This document shows, piece by piece, positions 36,746 through 47,008 of a stretch of DNA of 64,000 nucleotides. The position numbers and the translations under genes are program-made. Position 1 is the stretch's first letter, and every line of letters starts with the position of its first letter. The stretch is from Colius striatus (taxonomy: Eukaryota; Chordata; Aves; Coliiformes; Coliidae), in assembly GCF_028858725.1 (NCBI RefSeq), contig NC_084760.1, positions 8,692,867-8,756,866 of the forward strand, given 5' to 3'. A model generated the notes under the pieces. That model was given only the letters and a program-made list of their open reading frames with translations, did no database searches and was not told where the DNA came from.

Positions 36746-38032
36746 ATGAGGACTGGACAGTCTACCTGCTGTTGTAATCAGTGTACATTGCTACCTTTTC
36801 TTTTAATGTTCAACATGGGCAGAGATCAGTCAGGACAGCAGAGCACTCTCAAACGTAAAAAGAAGTAAAACTTACTTTCTGAGATCTGTATTCACTGGTT
36901 TTGTTTAATTAATGACACAAAAGTTTAGTTTCTAGTTGGAAGAACAAGTCCTTTTTTTCCCCAGTCTCGCCACAAACCAATTGCACGCGTGATCCAGCAA
37001 TGTTGTCAGCAGCTCTTGGGAGTGGGAAGAGCTTGACCTGAGTGGGAGGCAGCTTGCCATACACCAGAAACAGTAAGGGAAGCTGTACCTTCCTCAGTCA
37101 CAACTAATCTTCACCTAACTGAGATAGCCCTGGAGACAGGCATTGAAACAGGATGGCATTTGAAACTTTTCTTGTACCAAGGTCAGGCATAATCCTGCAC
37201 GTCTGTCAGTGATGTGAGAGCCCCTGGTGTTTGCTGGCTTCTTTTGAACAAGCAGGAGTTTAACCTGGGCTGTGCAAGTCTACATTCAGCTGTAGTTTGA
37301 ATGCAAACGCAGAGTTCCTGTATGCTATTTATTGACACATCTTGAAGCTCTGGTACTATACTGAATATGGGAGCTGGGAGAGACAACATGAGTGTAGATG
37401 CTCTCCGCACAAACATCTGCCACAAGAGAGACCAGTAGCTTCCAAGCCCTTTACTGCTGCCAGATATATGTAACTTATCTTGTTGGAGCAAACTGGCTCT
37501 TCTGGCATGAGTGTGTTGAACATAGGTGGAGTTCTTAGAAAAAGGTCCTAGTCAGTAGGTGGAGCTCAGGTCCATGAAGGCTCACTTGGTAAATAACGCA
37601 GTTTTAGATGCTCAGGAAGGTGAGAAACATTGAGTGAAGCCAGAAGTGTGGTCCTGGTGCCAGTGTGAAGGATAACAGCAGTAGCCGCAATCAAAGCAGA
37701 ATGTTTCAAAAATACAGGGAGCTCAAATTCCTTTAGGTGCTGTCACAGCCTGAGCAGCTCTTCTTACCAACCCCTCAGTTAAAGAAGTGCAAAGCTGTCT
37801 TCAGAGTTCACCACAGCAATGGTGAGTAAGGGCCACCTTTTGACAGCTCTCCAGTCCACAGGACTTTCATTCCATAATTTCTGGCCACAACTTTGTTTTT
37901 CATTTTGTTGAGCCCCGCTATTGAGTGACAATCTCTGTCCTTTTCCCTTCAGTCCTTCAAGTACAGGTGGCTGTGGGGCAAAGAACATCTACCAGGCTGG
38001 AGCACACTTTGTTGTTTTTTTGGATTATCTTT

Positions 38033-38038
38033 AATAAA
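38033..38038 (+). terminator. Candidate distal poly(A) signal AATAAA of RRAGD
   Basis: The first canonical AATAAA downstream of the RRAGD stop codon, about 2.3 kb away, preceded by a T-rich stretch. It is followed by a T-rich region and then AT-rich intergenic DNA. Confidence 0.5.
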
Positions 38039-38060
38039 GTATGTCATCATACTACTTTCT

Positions 38061-38419
38061 ATGGTATGAGTCATAACCAGAGAATGTAGTTTCCATATAT
38101 TTGACCTGACTTTTATGTAGTCATGCACACCCTTGTATTTTGAAACCAACAGCTTATTTAAGACAATTAGGTTAGTTCTTGTAATCCCCTTCAGAATTTA
38201 ACATAGGTTATGATGCATAATTTACTGAAGGTGACTTTAGCTAACAGAGAAAATTTCTAATTGGATATTATTAGATGAAGCATAATTCCTGTCAGATTAC
38301 TTATGTTTCAAATACATTCAATGATAAAATCAAAACACTGTTAAAAATGCGTTAGTTTTACTGTTTAACTTTGATTTTTTTTTCAATGTAGGTGAAAATG
38401 TGTTCTGAGTAATGATTTT
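38061..38419. other. Intergenic AT-rich DNA after RRAGD
   Basis: Nothing recognised apart from AT-rich sequence. Confidence 0.5.
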
Positions 38420-38551
38420 CACAGATTCACAGAAGCTTCAGGGTTGAAAAGAACCTTGAAAGACCATCTAGTCCAACCCCCCCTGCCAGAACAGGACCAC
38501 CTAGAGTAGGTCACACAGGAACTCTTCCAGGTGGGTTTTGAATGTCTCCAG
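38420..38551 (-). mobile_element. CR1 LINE 3' fragment
   Basis: CACAGATTCACAGAAGCTTC then CCTGCCAGAACAGGACCACC and GGGTTTTGAATGTCTCCAG, breaking off abruptly. Confidence 0.88.
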
Positions 38552-39039
38552 TTTCCAATTAGTACTTTAGATTTCCTTGTTCTAGCTGAAGTGATTGAGC
38601 ACTGAGTCAGGCATGAAATATTGGTTTGTTTTTTTTGAAGAACATCATTATTTCAAATTTTGGGGTTTTTTTAAATGTTATTGGCATCCCTGTCTTAATT
38701 TTAAAGGGGTGAAATACCCCATGTGCTACAAGACACAATTCTGACACAGCAATCTTGAGATACCTTTAGCAAGGAGTAATCACTTCCCAAATAGTGCAGT
38801 ATTTTTAAAATACCTGCTTGGTAAGGCACCGCTTCTATATAGCATCAAAACAGCTTAGATGTAATGGAGGCCATTAATAAAATAGCCATATCTCTTCAAA
38901 ACACTGGTTTAGAAAATTCAGACACCAGTTTAGTATCCCATAAAGCCAGGAACTGAGTAACTATAAAAGATTGATTCCAACAACTCGTTGTTGAGGAAAT
39001 CTCTGTAAGTAATTCAATAGGCAGCAGCCCACAGAGCTT
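38552..39039. other. Intergenic, no recognised feature
   Basis: AT-rich, no open frame or repeat family recognised. Confidence 0.5.
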
Positions 39040-39293
39040 AATCATAGAATGGTAGGGTTGGAAGGGACCTTAGAGATCATCTAGTCCAACCCCTCTGCAG
39101 AAGCAGGGTCACCTAGATCAGGTCGCATAGGAACATGTCCAGGTGGGTCTCCAAGGAAGGAGCCTCCACAACCCCTCTGGGCAGCCTGTGCCAGGGCTCC
39201 CTCACCTCACAGTGACATAGTTTTTTCTGATGTTTAAGTGGAACTTTTTGTGTTCCAGCTTCATCTCATTACCCCTTGTCCTGCTACTAGCTA
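39040..39293 (-). mobile_element. CR1 LINE 3' fragment, left arm of a fold-back
   Basis: AATCATAGAATGGTAGGGTT through CCCCTTGTCCTGCTACTAGC. The first 153 bases are nearly the exact reverse complement of 39296-39462. Confidence 0.93.
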
Positions 39294-39294
39294 C

Positions 39295-39462
39295 AGGCAC
39301 AGGCTGCCCAGAGGGGTTGTGGAGGCTCCTTCCTTGGAGGTCCTCAAGACCCACCTGGACATGTTCCTATGTGACCTGATCTAGGTGACCCTGCTTCTGC
39401 AGAGGGGTTGGACTAGATGATCTCTAAAGGTCCCTTCCAACCCCTACCATTCTATGATTCTA
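39295..39462 (+). mobile_element. CR1 LINE 3' end, right arm of a fold-back
   Basis: Starts GGCACAGGCTGCCCAGAGGG directly beside the minus-strand fragment and ends CCATTCTATGATTCT. It is nearly the exact reverse complement of the left arm, apart from a short indel near GGTCCTCAAGACC and a few base changes. Confidence 0.93.
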
Positions 39463-41735
39463 AATGCCATTCTGGATTCTCAATTAAGGGCAGTGTTGGT
39501 AGAAATTTTAAGTGTAAAGCAGCACAAACACATTCACATTGGCATCAGAAATGGATTTCTGCAGCAAGAAAGCAGCAATGTCCTGTATCCTCTGCATGAG
39601 GGGAGCAAACAGTCTATGTGCAAGAGAAACCTCAGTTTGTCAATCAAAAGGAGTATAAGTTGTGATGAGCCTGTTAATTCCTTGAGAGTGCTAGCAGTGG
39701 GGAATGTTACAGTCTTAACTCACTTTCTCATCAGCACTGTGAACTTCTGATGAGCTCATGTTTGCATTTAGGTGTTTATGTATAATCAGGTAGGTGTCCA
39801 CTCTGACAGTACCACAAGTTCATGTTCTTTGTCTTCCAAATTGGGCTTCATCCTTGCTCCTATTTTCCCACATAAAACCCAAGTCACATACCTAGTGCAC
39901 ACTTCCTTTATCAACACTGGCCTAGTCCATCCTTAGCTTTCTGTTATTCCAGAAAAAACAACCATCCAGCAGTCTGGGAGCCAGTAATGCTGGCAGACTC
40001 CTTCACACCCGATGCTGTAAGTTCTCTTCAGCAGCTGGGGTTCGTCCAGTGCTCCTGATAAAACTGCCTAATTGAAGGGAGTGATGGATGTCCTAGCAAT
40101 AAAGGTAAAATCTTTAATAAGCACTCCTGGGGTTTCTAGAAACTCCACTTTGCAGTCTTATCATTCAAGGGACCTGACACCTGTGATACAATTCCTATTT
40201 GTTCTGAGGTGAAGTCAGCTACTGACTGAATTCTCCCCTGTTGTTGATGCACATCTACATCAGTTTTGGGGACTACTTTAGTAACAGCCAGAGCCATCAG
40301 CCACAGGAAATGCAGTCTGTTTCAATTCCTTTTGCAAAGCAAGATACAGAGAGAACAGGGGTGTGACTTCTGGGAAATCCAGTACAGCCAAATCAAGAGG
40401 TCCCAGAGGCCAAGATCTTTGTCTCTAAACCCTGCACTGATAGGTGGAACCGTACTCTGCTTTTCTGCAGTGCCCTTTTCAAAGACTGAGTCATCCTCTG
40501 TCGAGCCAAATGGTCTGATCCACAAATTGCTTTTCTTTCAATACTCCCTTCACAGCTGCTTGAACTTCTTCTGACTGCCAGAGTGCCATTCATCATGCTG
40601 TCTGGTCTCACATCCCGAGTGCTGAATGTAAGCTGTGCAGCAGAGGCACATGAATCAGCTCTCTCCTACCGTTCCTGTTCCCCTTGCTCAGCACTGTTTC
40701 CAGTCCTGTTCCTTCAGCAATTTCATTTCATAGTTCAATTCCACATTTTCTATCTGTAAAGCAGCAGTCAATTCCATCTCCTGCAATTCTTCATAAAGCT
40801 CATTATGCAGAAACCTGAGTGTTGGTTTTAAATTTAGTGTTCTTTTGATAGCTTATCAGTGTCTTTCCTGCTTTTCTCAGTGTACCCTCTCCTACAGCAG
40901 CTCCTCACTCCCATGAACTGATTGCATCGTTAAAAGTTCCTCACAACAGGAGGAGCTCATTCCTTCTGTGCCTTCTTTATATTGCTGCCATTAAAAGCCC
41001 ACATAAAATCCAAGCTATAAATCTCTAATTTGTATAGTTATGACAACACCAGACTGCACAATTTCAGCAGTTGTTATTGCTCTTTCAGAGTAGCACAGTT
41101 CCTCTGCAGCCTGCATCCCCTGCCAATCTGTACCCCTCATGAGTCACTTTGCTATACACCTGCCACCATCTGCAAAAAAACTCTGCAAGCAGATACACAC
41201 AATTTAAAAGTGCAAAGTGATACAGGTGGCTATGACTAGCAAGCTACTAGGCTAAACATTAACATGCTTACCTCTTCTTGACTCATCAGGTGAAGAAGAC
41301 TCCTTCACTGGCCAGTGTCACCAAACTGCCATTTTCTGACTCAGCTTTTCCCTTCCAGCATTTTATACCTTTTCACATTGGTGTTTTACTTCTGGACTTT
41401 ATCCCAACAACCCTACATGCCTCTTATTCTGCCTTATCTTGCCATGCTCAGTAGCCCTTTGTCATGGCATAGCAATACCTTGGGAGTGCTGAGCTAAGGC
41501 TATGGGGCTGGGTCCATCCTGGGCAGGGCCGTGGAGCCCAAGCAGCTGAACCTGCAGAGCTAGCAGGCAGTGCAGTTGGGGTTAATGTGGCCAGCAGGGC
41601 CACTCTCTGGGCTCTTGACTTGTATGATTTAGGGTTTAGTCCAGTTGCCCATGAGGGTCCCTTGTGGCACTGAAGGTACTGTAGGCACTCCTCCTGGCCT
41701 TCAGCTACTGCTTTGTTCAGAACGGTGCCAGTATC
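39463..41735. other. Intergenic, no recognised feature
   Basis: About 2.3 kb of mixed-composition DNA. Open frames of up to 102 codons (40266-40574) resemble nothing known. No RNA gene recognised. Confidence 0.5.
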
Positions 41736-41782
41736 TCATATCATATCATATCATATCATATCATATCATATCATATCATATC
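41736..41782 (+). repeat. Microsatellite (TCATA)9
   Basis: Nine perfect TCATA units from 41736 to 41780, flanked by TATC and TCTTTC. It lies about 90 bp upstream of a CR1 3' end. Confidence 0.97.
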
Positions 41783-41874
41783 TTTCTGCTCCATATGGAC
41801 ATCTGGCATACCTTAGGATACCTAATATGGGAACAGTTGCTTATGTGTATGCAATCAAATCAAGCCCTAGATTT

Positions 41875-41961
41875 GCGACCTGATCTAGATGAACCTGCTT
41901 CTGCAGGGGGGTTGGACTAGATTATCTCTAAAGGTCCCTTCCAACCCCTACCATTCTATGA
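41875..41961 (+). mobile_element. CR1 LINE extreme 3' fragment
   Basis: ACCTGATCTAGATGAACCTG through CCATTCTATGATT. Only the last 87 bp remain, typical of severe 5' truncation. Confidence 0.9.
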
Positions 41962-43966
41962 TTTCCACTATCTGAGAAACTCCTAGGTGTCCCAGATGTC
42001 TACAGGAGGCTGGTAGAGATGACTTAATTCAATATTGGTTAATGACATAGTAAGTTGTAATCATCGTTACACCAATTGTAAAACACTTTTTGAGCAGCTT
42101 TAAATTAAGAGCCTGTTCATACCCATTGCTGAGTCAGTAGGAGCTGTGTGCAAGCAGGTATATGCAAGTTCACATTAGAGTCATGAGTAACATTTCTGGA
42201 ATGGATGGGGTGGAAAGACTTTTTGATGGCAGTCCAACAGACATAATCCTGACACTTTCTCTCTGGCTGCCGTGTAGTTGTGAAGACAGAGTCTCTCTTC
42301 CCAGAAGGAAGCTTACAGGAGTAAGTTCAAGTGAAGGGGTATGGGGAGCAACTCACATATGGAAAAAGTGACACAAAATATGGGACCTGCAGCTCTGAAG
42401 AGGGAGGATCATGTAAAACTGACTGCATGAGTCAAAGGCTAGGCCTGGTATTTTCTCCCTAAATAGTGACACAGGAACAAAATTCATTAGAGTAGTTCAC
42501 AACTACTCTCCATCTCTCTCTGTCTCTCTCCAATTTGTACAGTAAATACACACCAGTGAAAATTTCTGGCGTTATCTGTAGTCGCTAAAGATTGGGGAAA
42601 TACAGAGTTACAGAGTCACTGGAATAGCAGCTTCAGCTTTGACTTGTGACTTTGCAGGTTTCCTCTGAACCAGAAACCATCTGAACTATTACAATGATGC
42701 TGCCAGATGGGAGTGAGTCAAGTCACTGCCATGACTCTTCCTATTTTTCAAGGGTTAAAAAAAAGGGTGAAAAATATGTACTTTTATTCTCTCTTCACAT
42801 AGTGTGCACTGCTGCAAGATGTTCCATAAGCTCTGCACTGATGGTCCTGATCAGGCACTCGCTTGCTTGAGTGGTTACAGCAATCTGGTAACTTCTTCTC
42901 TCATTTACTTCCTTGCATTTCTGAAATAATGCTAATTAAGAGCCAGCTGGCAAAGCCACCCATTTTGTGAGATGGTTCTTTAGAACTACACTTGAAGACA
43001 AGCCAGTAATGGCTTTCCTGAGAAGCACCAATGCATCTGTGCAATTGCTATGGGGCATTGGTTACACAACAATCTGCTTGTTTTCATTGGTGAGGAGGAA
43101 GTGCACTTGTTGAATCCAGATTTACCAGGTCTGCTTTCACATGAAGGATTTTAAAAGCTGAGACTGTATTAGTCACCAATGAGCACAATAATTCTCTCTC
43201 TTCCAAATGAGTCATAACTGTTCCCACTGATAATGTAGGCATACTAGTATTAGATTCCTTACTTCCATTAGAGTTTAATTCTGCAGCCAACTGTCTGTAG
43301 TGAAAAGGCAGTATTATAAATGAAGTAAACCACTCTATGTTTTGTGAATTGGTGAAAGCAGGGTGTGAATGCTTTGTACAAAGAACTATTGTCTTTTCAT
43401 AAGCTTTTGTGAACTCAGACCTCCTCTAGAAGAAATGATTTGTAGCTGAGACAGCCTAAAAAGCCTACAAACCCCACTCTGAACTGGCTTCAGGTAATCA
43501 CTTAACATTTAGTTCATTTCCACACTGTTGAAATGTGCATTTCCTCACAAAATTATTTGACTTTCACAGGGAAATAAATAATAGTTCAGTGTCACAGTAC
43601 CAAGCTTAACTCCCAGGGATCTGCAAGAATATATGCTGATGCATCAGACCCAAGTACATAAACTGAACCCCTGTGTCACAGAGGTGGTCTGCCTCCAAGA
43701 GAAAAATGAGGTTTCATGAATAATTCTCTCTTGGAGGCTTCTTAGTGTCCACCTTCCAGAACTCCACATGCCAAACTCCAATTCCCATTCCTGCCTGTCA
43801 AGCTCCACTCTTGGACCTTTAAGGACAGTTCATCAAGAGTCATACTGTTAAAAATAAGAGGTTCTATCAACTGAAATATTTAAACTGAGGGGAAATGCAT
43901 GATACATTTCTATCAGCTATAGAGAACTATGTGTATCAGATGCAGCTATACATAAATATGAAAACC
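41962..43966. other. Intergenic, no recognised feature
   Basis: Contains a CT-rich low-complexity run (42508-42532). No gene recognised. Confidence 0.5.
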
Positions 43967-44192
43967 ACAGAATCTTAAGGTTTGCAAGGGATCTCAAAAG
44001 CTCATCCAGTCCAACTCCCCTGCCAGAGCAGAACCACCTAGAGTAGGTCACACAGGAACTTGTCCTGGTGAGGTTTGAATGTCTCCAGAGGAGACTCCAC
44101 AACTCATCTGGGCAGCCCCTTCCAGTGCTCCCTCACTTGAACAGGGAAGAAGTTTTTCCTTGTGTTTCTTTGGAACCTCTTATGTTCCTACT
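43967..44192 (-). mobile_element. CR1 LINE 3' fragment, left arm of a second fold-back
   Basis: CACAGAATCTTAAGGTTTGC through TTGGAACCTCTTATGTTCC. Its first ~75 bases are complementary to the adjoining plus-strand fragment. Confidence 0.9.
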
Positions 44193-44275
44193 CTGGGTGG
44201 TCCTGCTCTGGCAGGGGGGTTGCAATGGATGATCTTTTGAGTTCCCTTCCAACCCTTAAGATTCTGTGATTTTGT
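44193..44275 (+). mobile_element. CR1 LINE extreme 3' fragment, right arm
   Basis: ACTCTGGGTGGTCCTGCTCTGG through CCTTAAGATTCTGTGATTTT. It abuts the minus-strand copy without spacer, in the opposite orientation. Confidence 0.88.
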
Positions 44276-45314
44276 TCTGTGGTTTTTCTGCAAGGATTCG
44301 GTATGGTAGTAAATAACTTCCTTGCAGTAATGTTCAGCCAAAGTTTCAGTTTCTATGTGCTTCAGCTGAACATGTTTATTTTTTCACCAAGTTAGATCAT
44401 ATGACAGGATACACGAGCTACACAAGTGCTGCCAACATGTAGGATTTGACTGCAATTTTGCTACTATGTTGGGTGTTTGGTTTTAAAAAACCCACCTTCT
44501 AGCACAAAATGGCTTCTCTGTGCAAAAGTCTAAACAAAAGGCAGACAAAAACAAATGCAAAAGGCATTTTTGTCCAGAAGCAGGAAGTAGAGAGAGGCAG
44601 CTGTTCTGGATTGACAACACTGGCTGTGCCAGAACTCTGCAGGGCCTGCTCCTCCTCTGCTCCAAGGAGCTGCTGACGTATGGGGCTGGGGATTAATCCC
44701 CTGATTTCTACCTGTACCCTGACTACTTCACAAGAACTGTCAGTTTCACCTGGCAGCATTCACCTCCTGCAGCGCTGTCTTATAATAGGTCTGAAAATGA
44801 AAGTGGTCTTGTACTGCTAGTGCTTGTGTCACATCGCCAGGCAACAGTGGAGCTTACTTCAGTGGGGAAAATGTGTACATCTGATGGGTGCATTTCTGTT
44901 ACTTTATTCATCTTATCTTCAACAGTACTTAGCTGCCATGTGGTTCCAGTGACTGCCTATTTCTTTATTAGCTAAAAGCTCAAGTTTATGTTAACTGCAG
45001 GTGCATCCTCCCTGAACTATATAAAATGACACCGTGAGTGTGACCACGGTCAAAGGCCAGAGCCCAGGAGGGAAAGCTGAACTCCACATTACTCTTAACT
45101 AGTTCATAACAGCTACCTCTTCTCGATTCATGCCATTATTCACATTATAATGCCATTTAAAAATTACCTTGTATCAAAGTACATATCCAATTTGGAAATT
45201 CAGATCTCCTAATGCAAAATACTGCTTTCCTACTTTGGGGATGGGTGAGATGTAGTCACAGATGGCCCTTCTCCTGCTGCACAGCAACATGGCTCCACAG
45301 CAAATGAGGAAAGT
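44276..45314. other. Intergenic, no recognised feature
   Basis: No repeat or gene recognised. Confidence 0.5.
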
Positions 45315-45472
45315 CCAGAAGAGTTGTGGAGTCTCCTTCTCTGGGGACATTCCAAACCCACCTGGATGAGTTCCTGTGTGACCTACTCTAGGTGGTCCTG
45401 CTCTGATAGTGGGGCTGGACTAGAGGATCTTTCTAGGTCCCTTCCAACCCTTAAGATCCCATGATTCTGTGA
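45315..45472 (+). mobile_element. CR1 LINE 3' fragment
   Basis: From GAAGAGTTGTGGAGTCTCC through GGTGGTCCTGCTCTGATAG to CCTTAAGATCCCATGATTCT. Same subgroup as 43967-44275. Confidence 0.88.
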
Positions 45473-46499
45473 CATACTTGCTGAGACTGACAAAAATACT
45501 TTGTAAGCATGCTACCCAGTGCCTGGGGCTCACCATCTTGAGCAGTCAGATCAGCCATTGTTATCCAGAAATGCTGAGGCGTCATCAAGAGATGTCAGCC
45601 ATTAAATGTACCCTGAGGTGCTTTTAGTTTAACAGGGAACCCCAAGGTCTGAGACCATCCCTTTTCTTCTGCTATATATGTTATGCTTTACATGATTTGT
45701 AGCGTTTTGTCTTGTAAAAAGGAAGATCACGTTGCCCCTCTGAAAATTCAGCTGCTTGTAAAAGTGGAGTACATTTGCTTTGTTTATTCCTGTTACCAGA
45801 ACATGGCTGTGCAGCAGAACAGGAAAGGGAAGAGTAACGCCTTGTTTTGCAATTCTGAGAACATGAGGATGTGAAAAAAATATAACCTACTCCAGTGTCT
45901 TTGTTTACAACTGTTTTCTGTTGTTGTTCAAGGACAGAAGAACAGAGAACTAAGATGTGAAAACATGAAACAAAAATGATTAGGAGGCATAGAAAAGTAA
46001 GGCAGACAAAATTAAGGCAAATTCATGACTAGAGAGAAGAGTTTCAAGCTTATGCTGTTGAAGACAAGCACATAAAAGCTCTGACATATTTCTTATATAT
46101 AGCTGGTATTGAAGGGAGACTGGGAGTGCTGTCATTATGATCAATGTATATATTTCCTTAGCTATAAATTCTTCAGAGTGCTATACAGAGCACTCTGGCT
46201 GTAGCCAGGTGGCAAACAAATGAAACTGTAGATGAAAAGAAATATCCCTCTGGCATTGTGACATGGAAAAGGTCATCTACCCATTATATCAAGCATTTGC
46301 TGGTAATTCTTGCCTGAATCATTGGCATAGGACACTATTTCAGTCTTTCATGATCCCGAAAAGCAACAAACAAGGTGCTATGAGGTCTTATAGTATGGTT
46401 AAATCTTTTGGGCAGGGCTGTCAGTGTCTTGGAAGCCCTGTATTGTAAATCAATCTTCTTTCTAACCAATCTAGTCATACTACGAGATCCTGCAGCACC
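45473..46499. other. Intergenic upstream of UBE2J1
   Basis: AT-rich with no recognised repeat. It leads into the UBE2J1 CpG island. Confidence 0.5.
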
Positions 46500-46838
46500 T
46501 CACTCCCTGACCTCAGCCGTGGAAATGCCCTCTGCGTCCCCTGAAAGCAGAGAAGAGACGGGGGTCCGCGGGGCCATCGCTGCTGGAAGCTGGCTGCTTC
46601 TTCCGCGCTACGACACAGAGCGGCGGCCAGCGTGTCAGTTTTCATTTGCGCGACACAACCCTAGGAGCCATAGCCACCACTCCCCGCAGCGTGCCTCGGC
46701 TGCTCCATCCTGCCCCGGCTGGGCGGGCTGCTCCAAGGCCCGGCGGGCGCCGGCCGGGGGCGGGAGCAGCGAGCTCCGGGGGCGGTGCCGGCGCGGCAGG
46801 TGCCTCCCTCCGCGGGCACGGCGGGGCCGGCGCCGCTG

Positions 46839-46846
46839 CCACGTCA
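46839..46846 (-). promoter_or_regulatory. UPRE core (XBP1/ATF6-type site) in UBE2J1 promoter
   Basis: CCACGTCA on the + strand is TGACGTGG on the minus strand, the unfolded-protein-response element core. It lies about 130 bp upstream of the start codon. UBE2J1 is an ERAD E2, so induction by ER stress is expected. There is no CCAAT box nine bases upstream, so it is not a complete ERSE. Confidence 0.5.
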
Positions 46847-46977
46847 GGGGAGTTTTCGAGGCGAGGCGGGCTGGGCCGGGCCTGGCCTGGGCCTGGCCTT
46901 TCTCCTCCTCCGCCCCCTGCCCCGGCCCGCGCTACCGGAGACGCTGCGGAGGGAGTGTAGCAGCGGTACCCGCTGTC

Positions 46978-47008
46978 ATGGAGGCCCGCTACAACCTCAA
47001 GAGCCCGG
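46978..47008 (+). CDS. UBE2J1: UBE2J1 coding exon 1
   Basis: A short exon encoding [10 protein letters not shown] plus the first base of Ala11. The donor is GTAGGC at 47009. It lies inside the CpG island, and intron 1 is about 8.3 kb. Confidence 0.93.

Larger units (their letters stand above)
35743..38060 (+). other. RRAGD: Probable RRAGD 3' untranslated region with two candidate poly(A) signals
   Basis: AT-rich, with no coding potential or repeat family recognised. ATTAAA occurs at 36740-36745 and AATAAA at 38033-38038. Using the distal signal would give a 3' UTR of about 2.3 kb, using the proximal one about 1.0 kb. Transcript ends cannot be proven from sequence alone. Confidence 0.6.

Noticed and set aside
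39040-39462. Reading the inverted repeat as a DNA transposon with terminal inverted repeats
   Set aside because: Both arms are plainly CR1 3' ends terminating in ATTCTATGATTCT; no transposase or target duplication.
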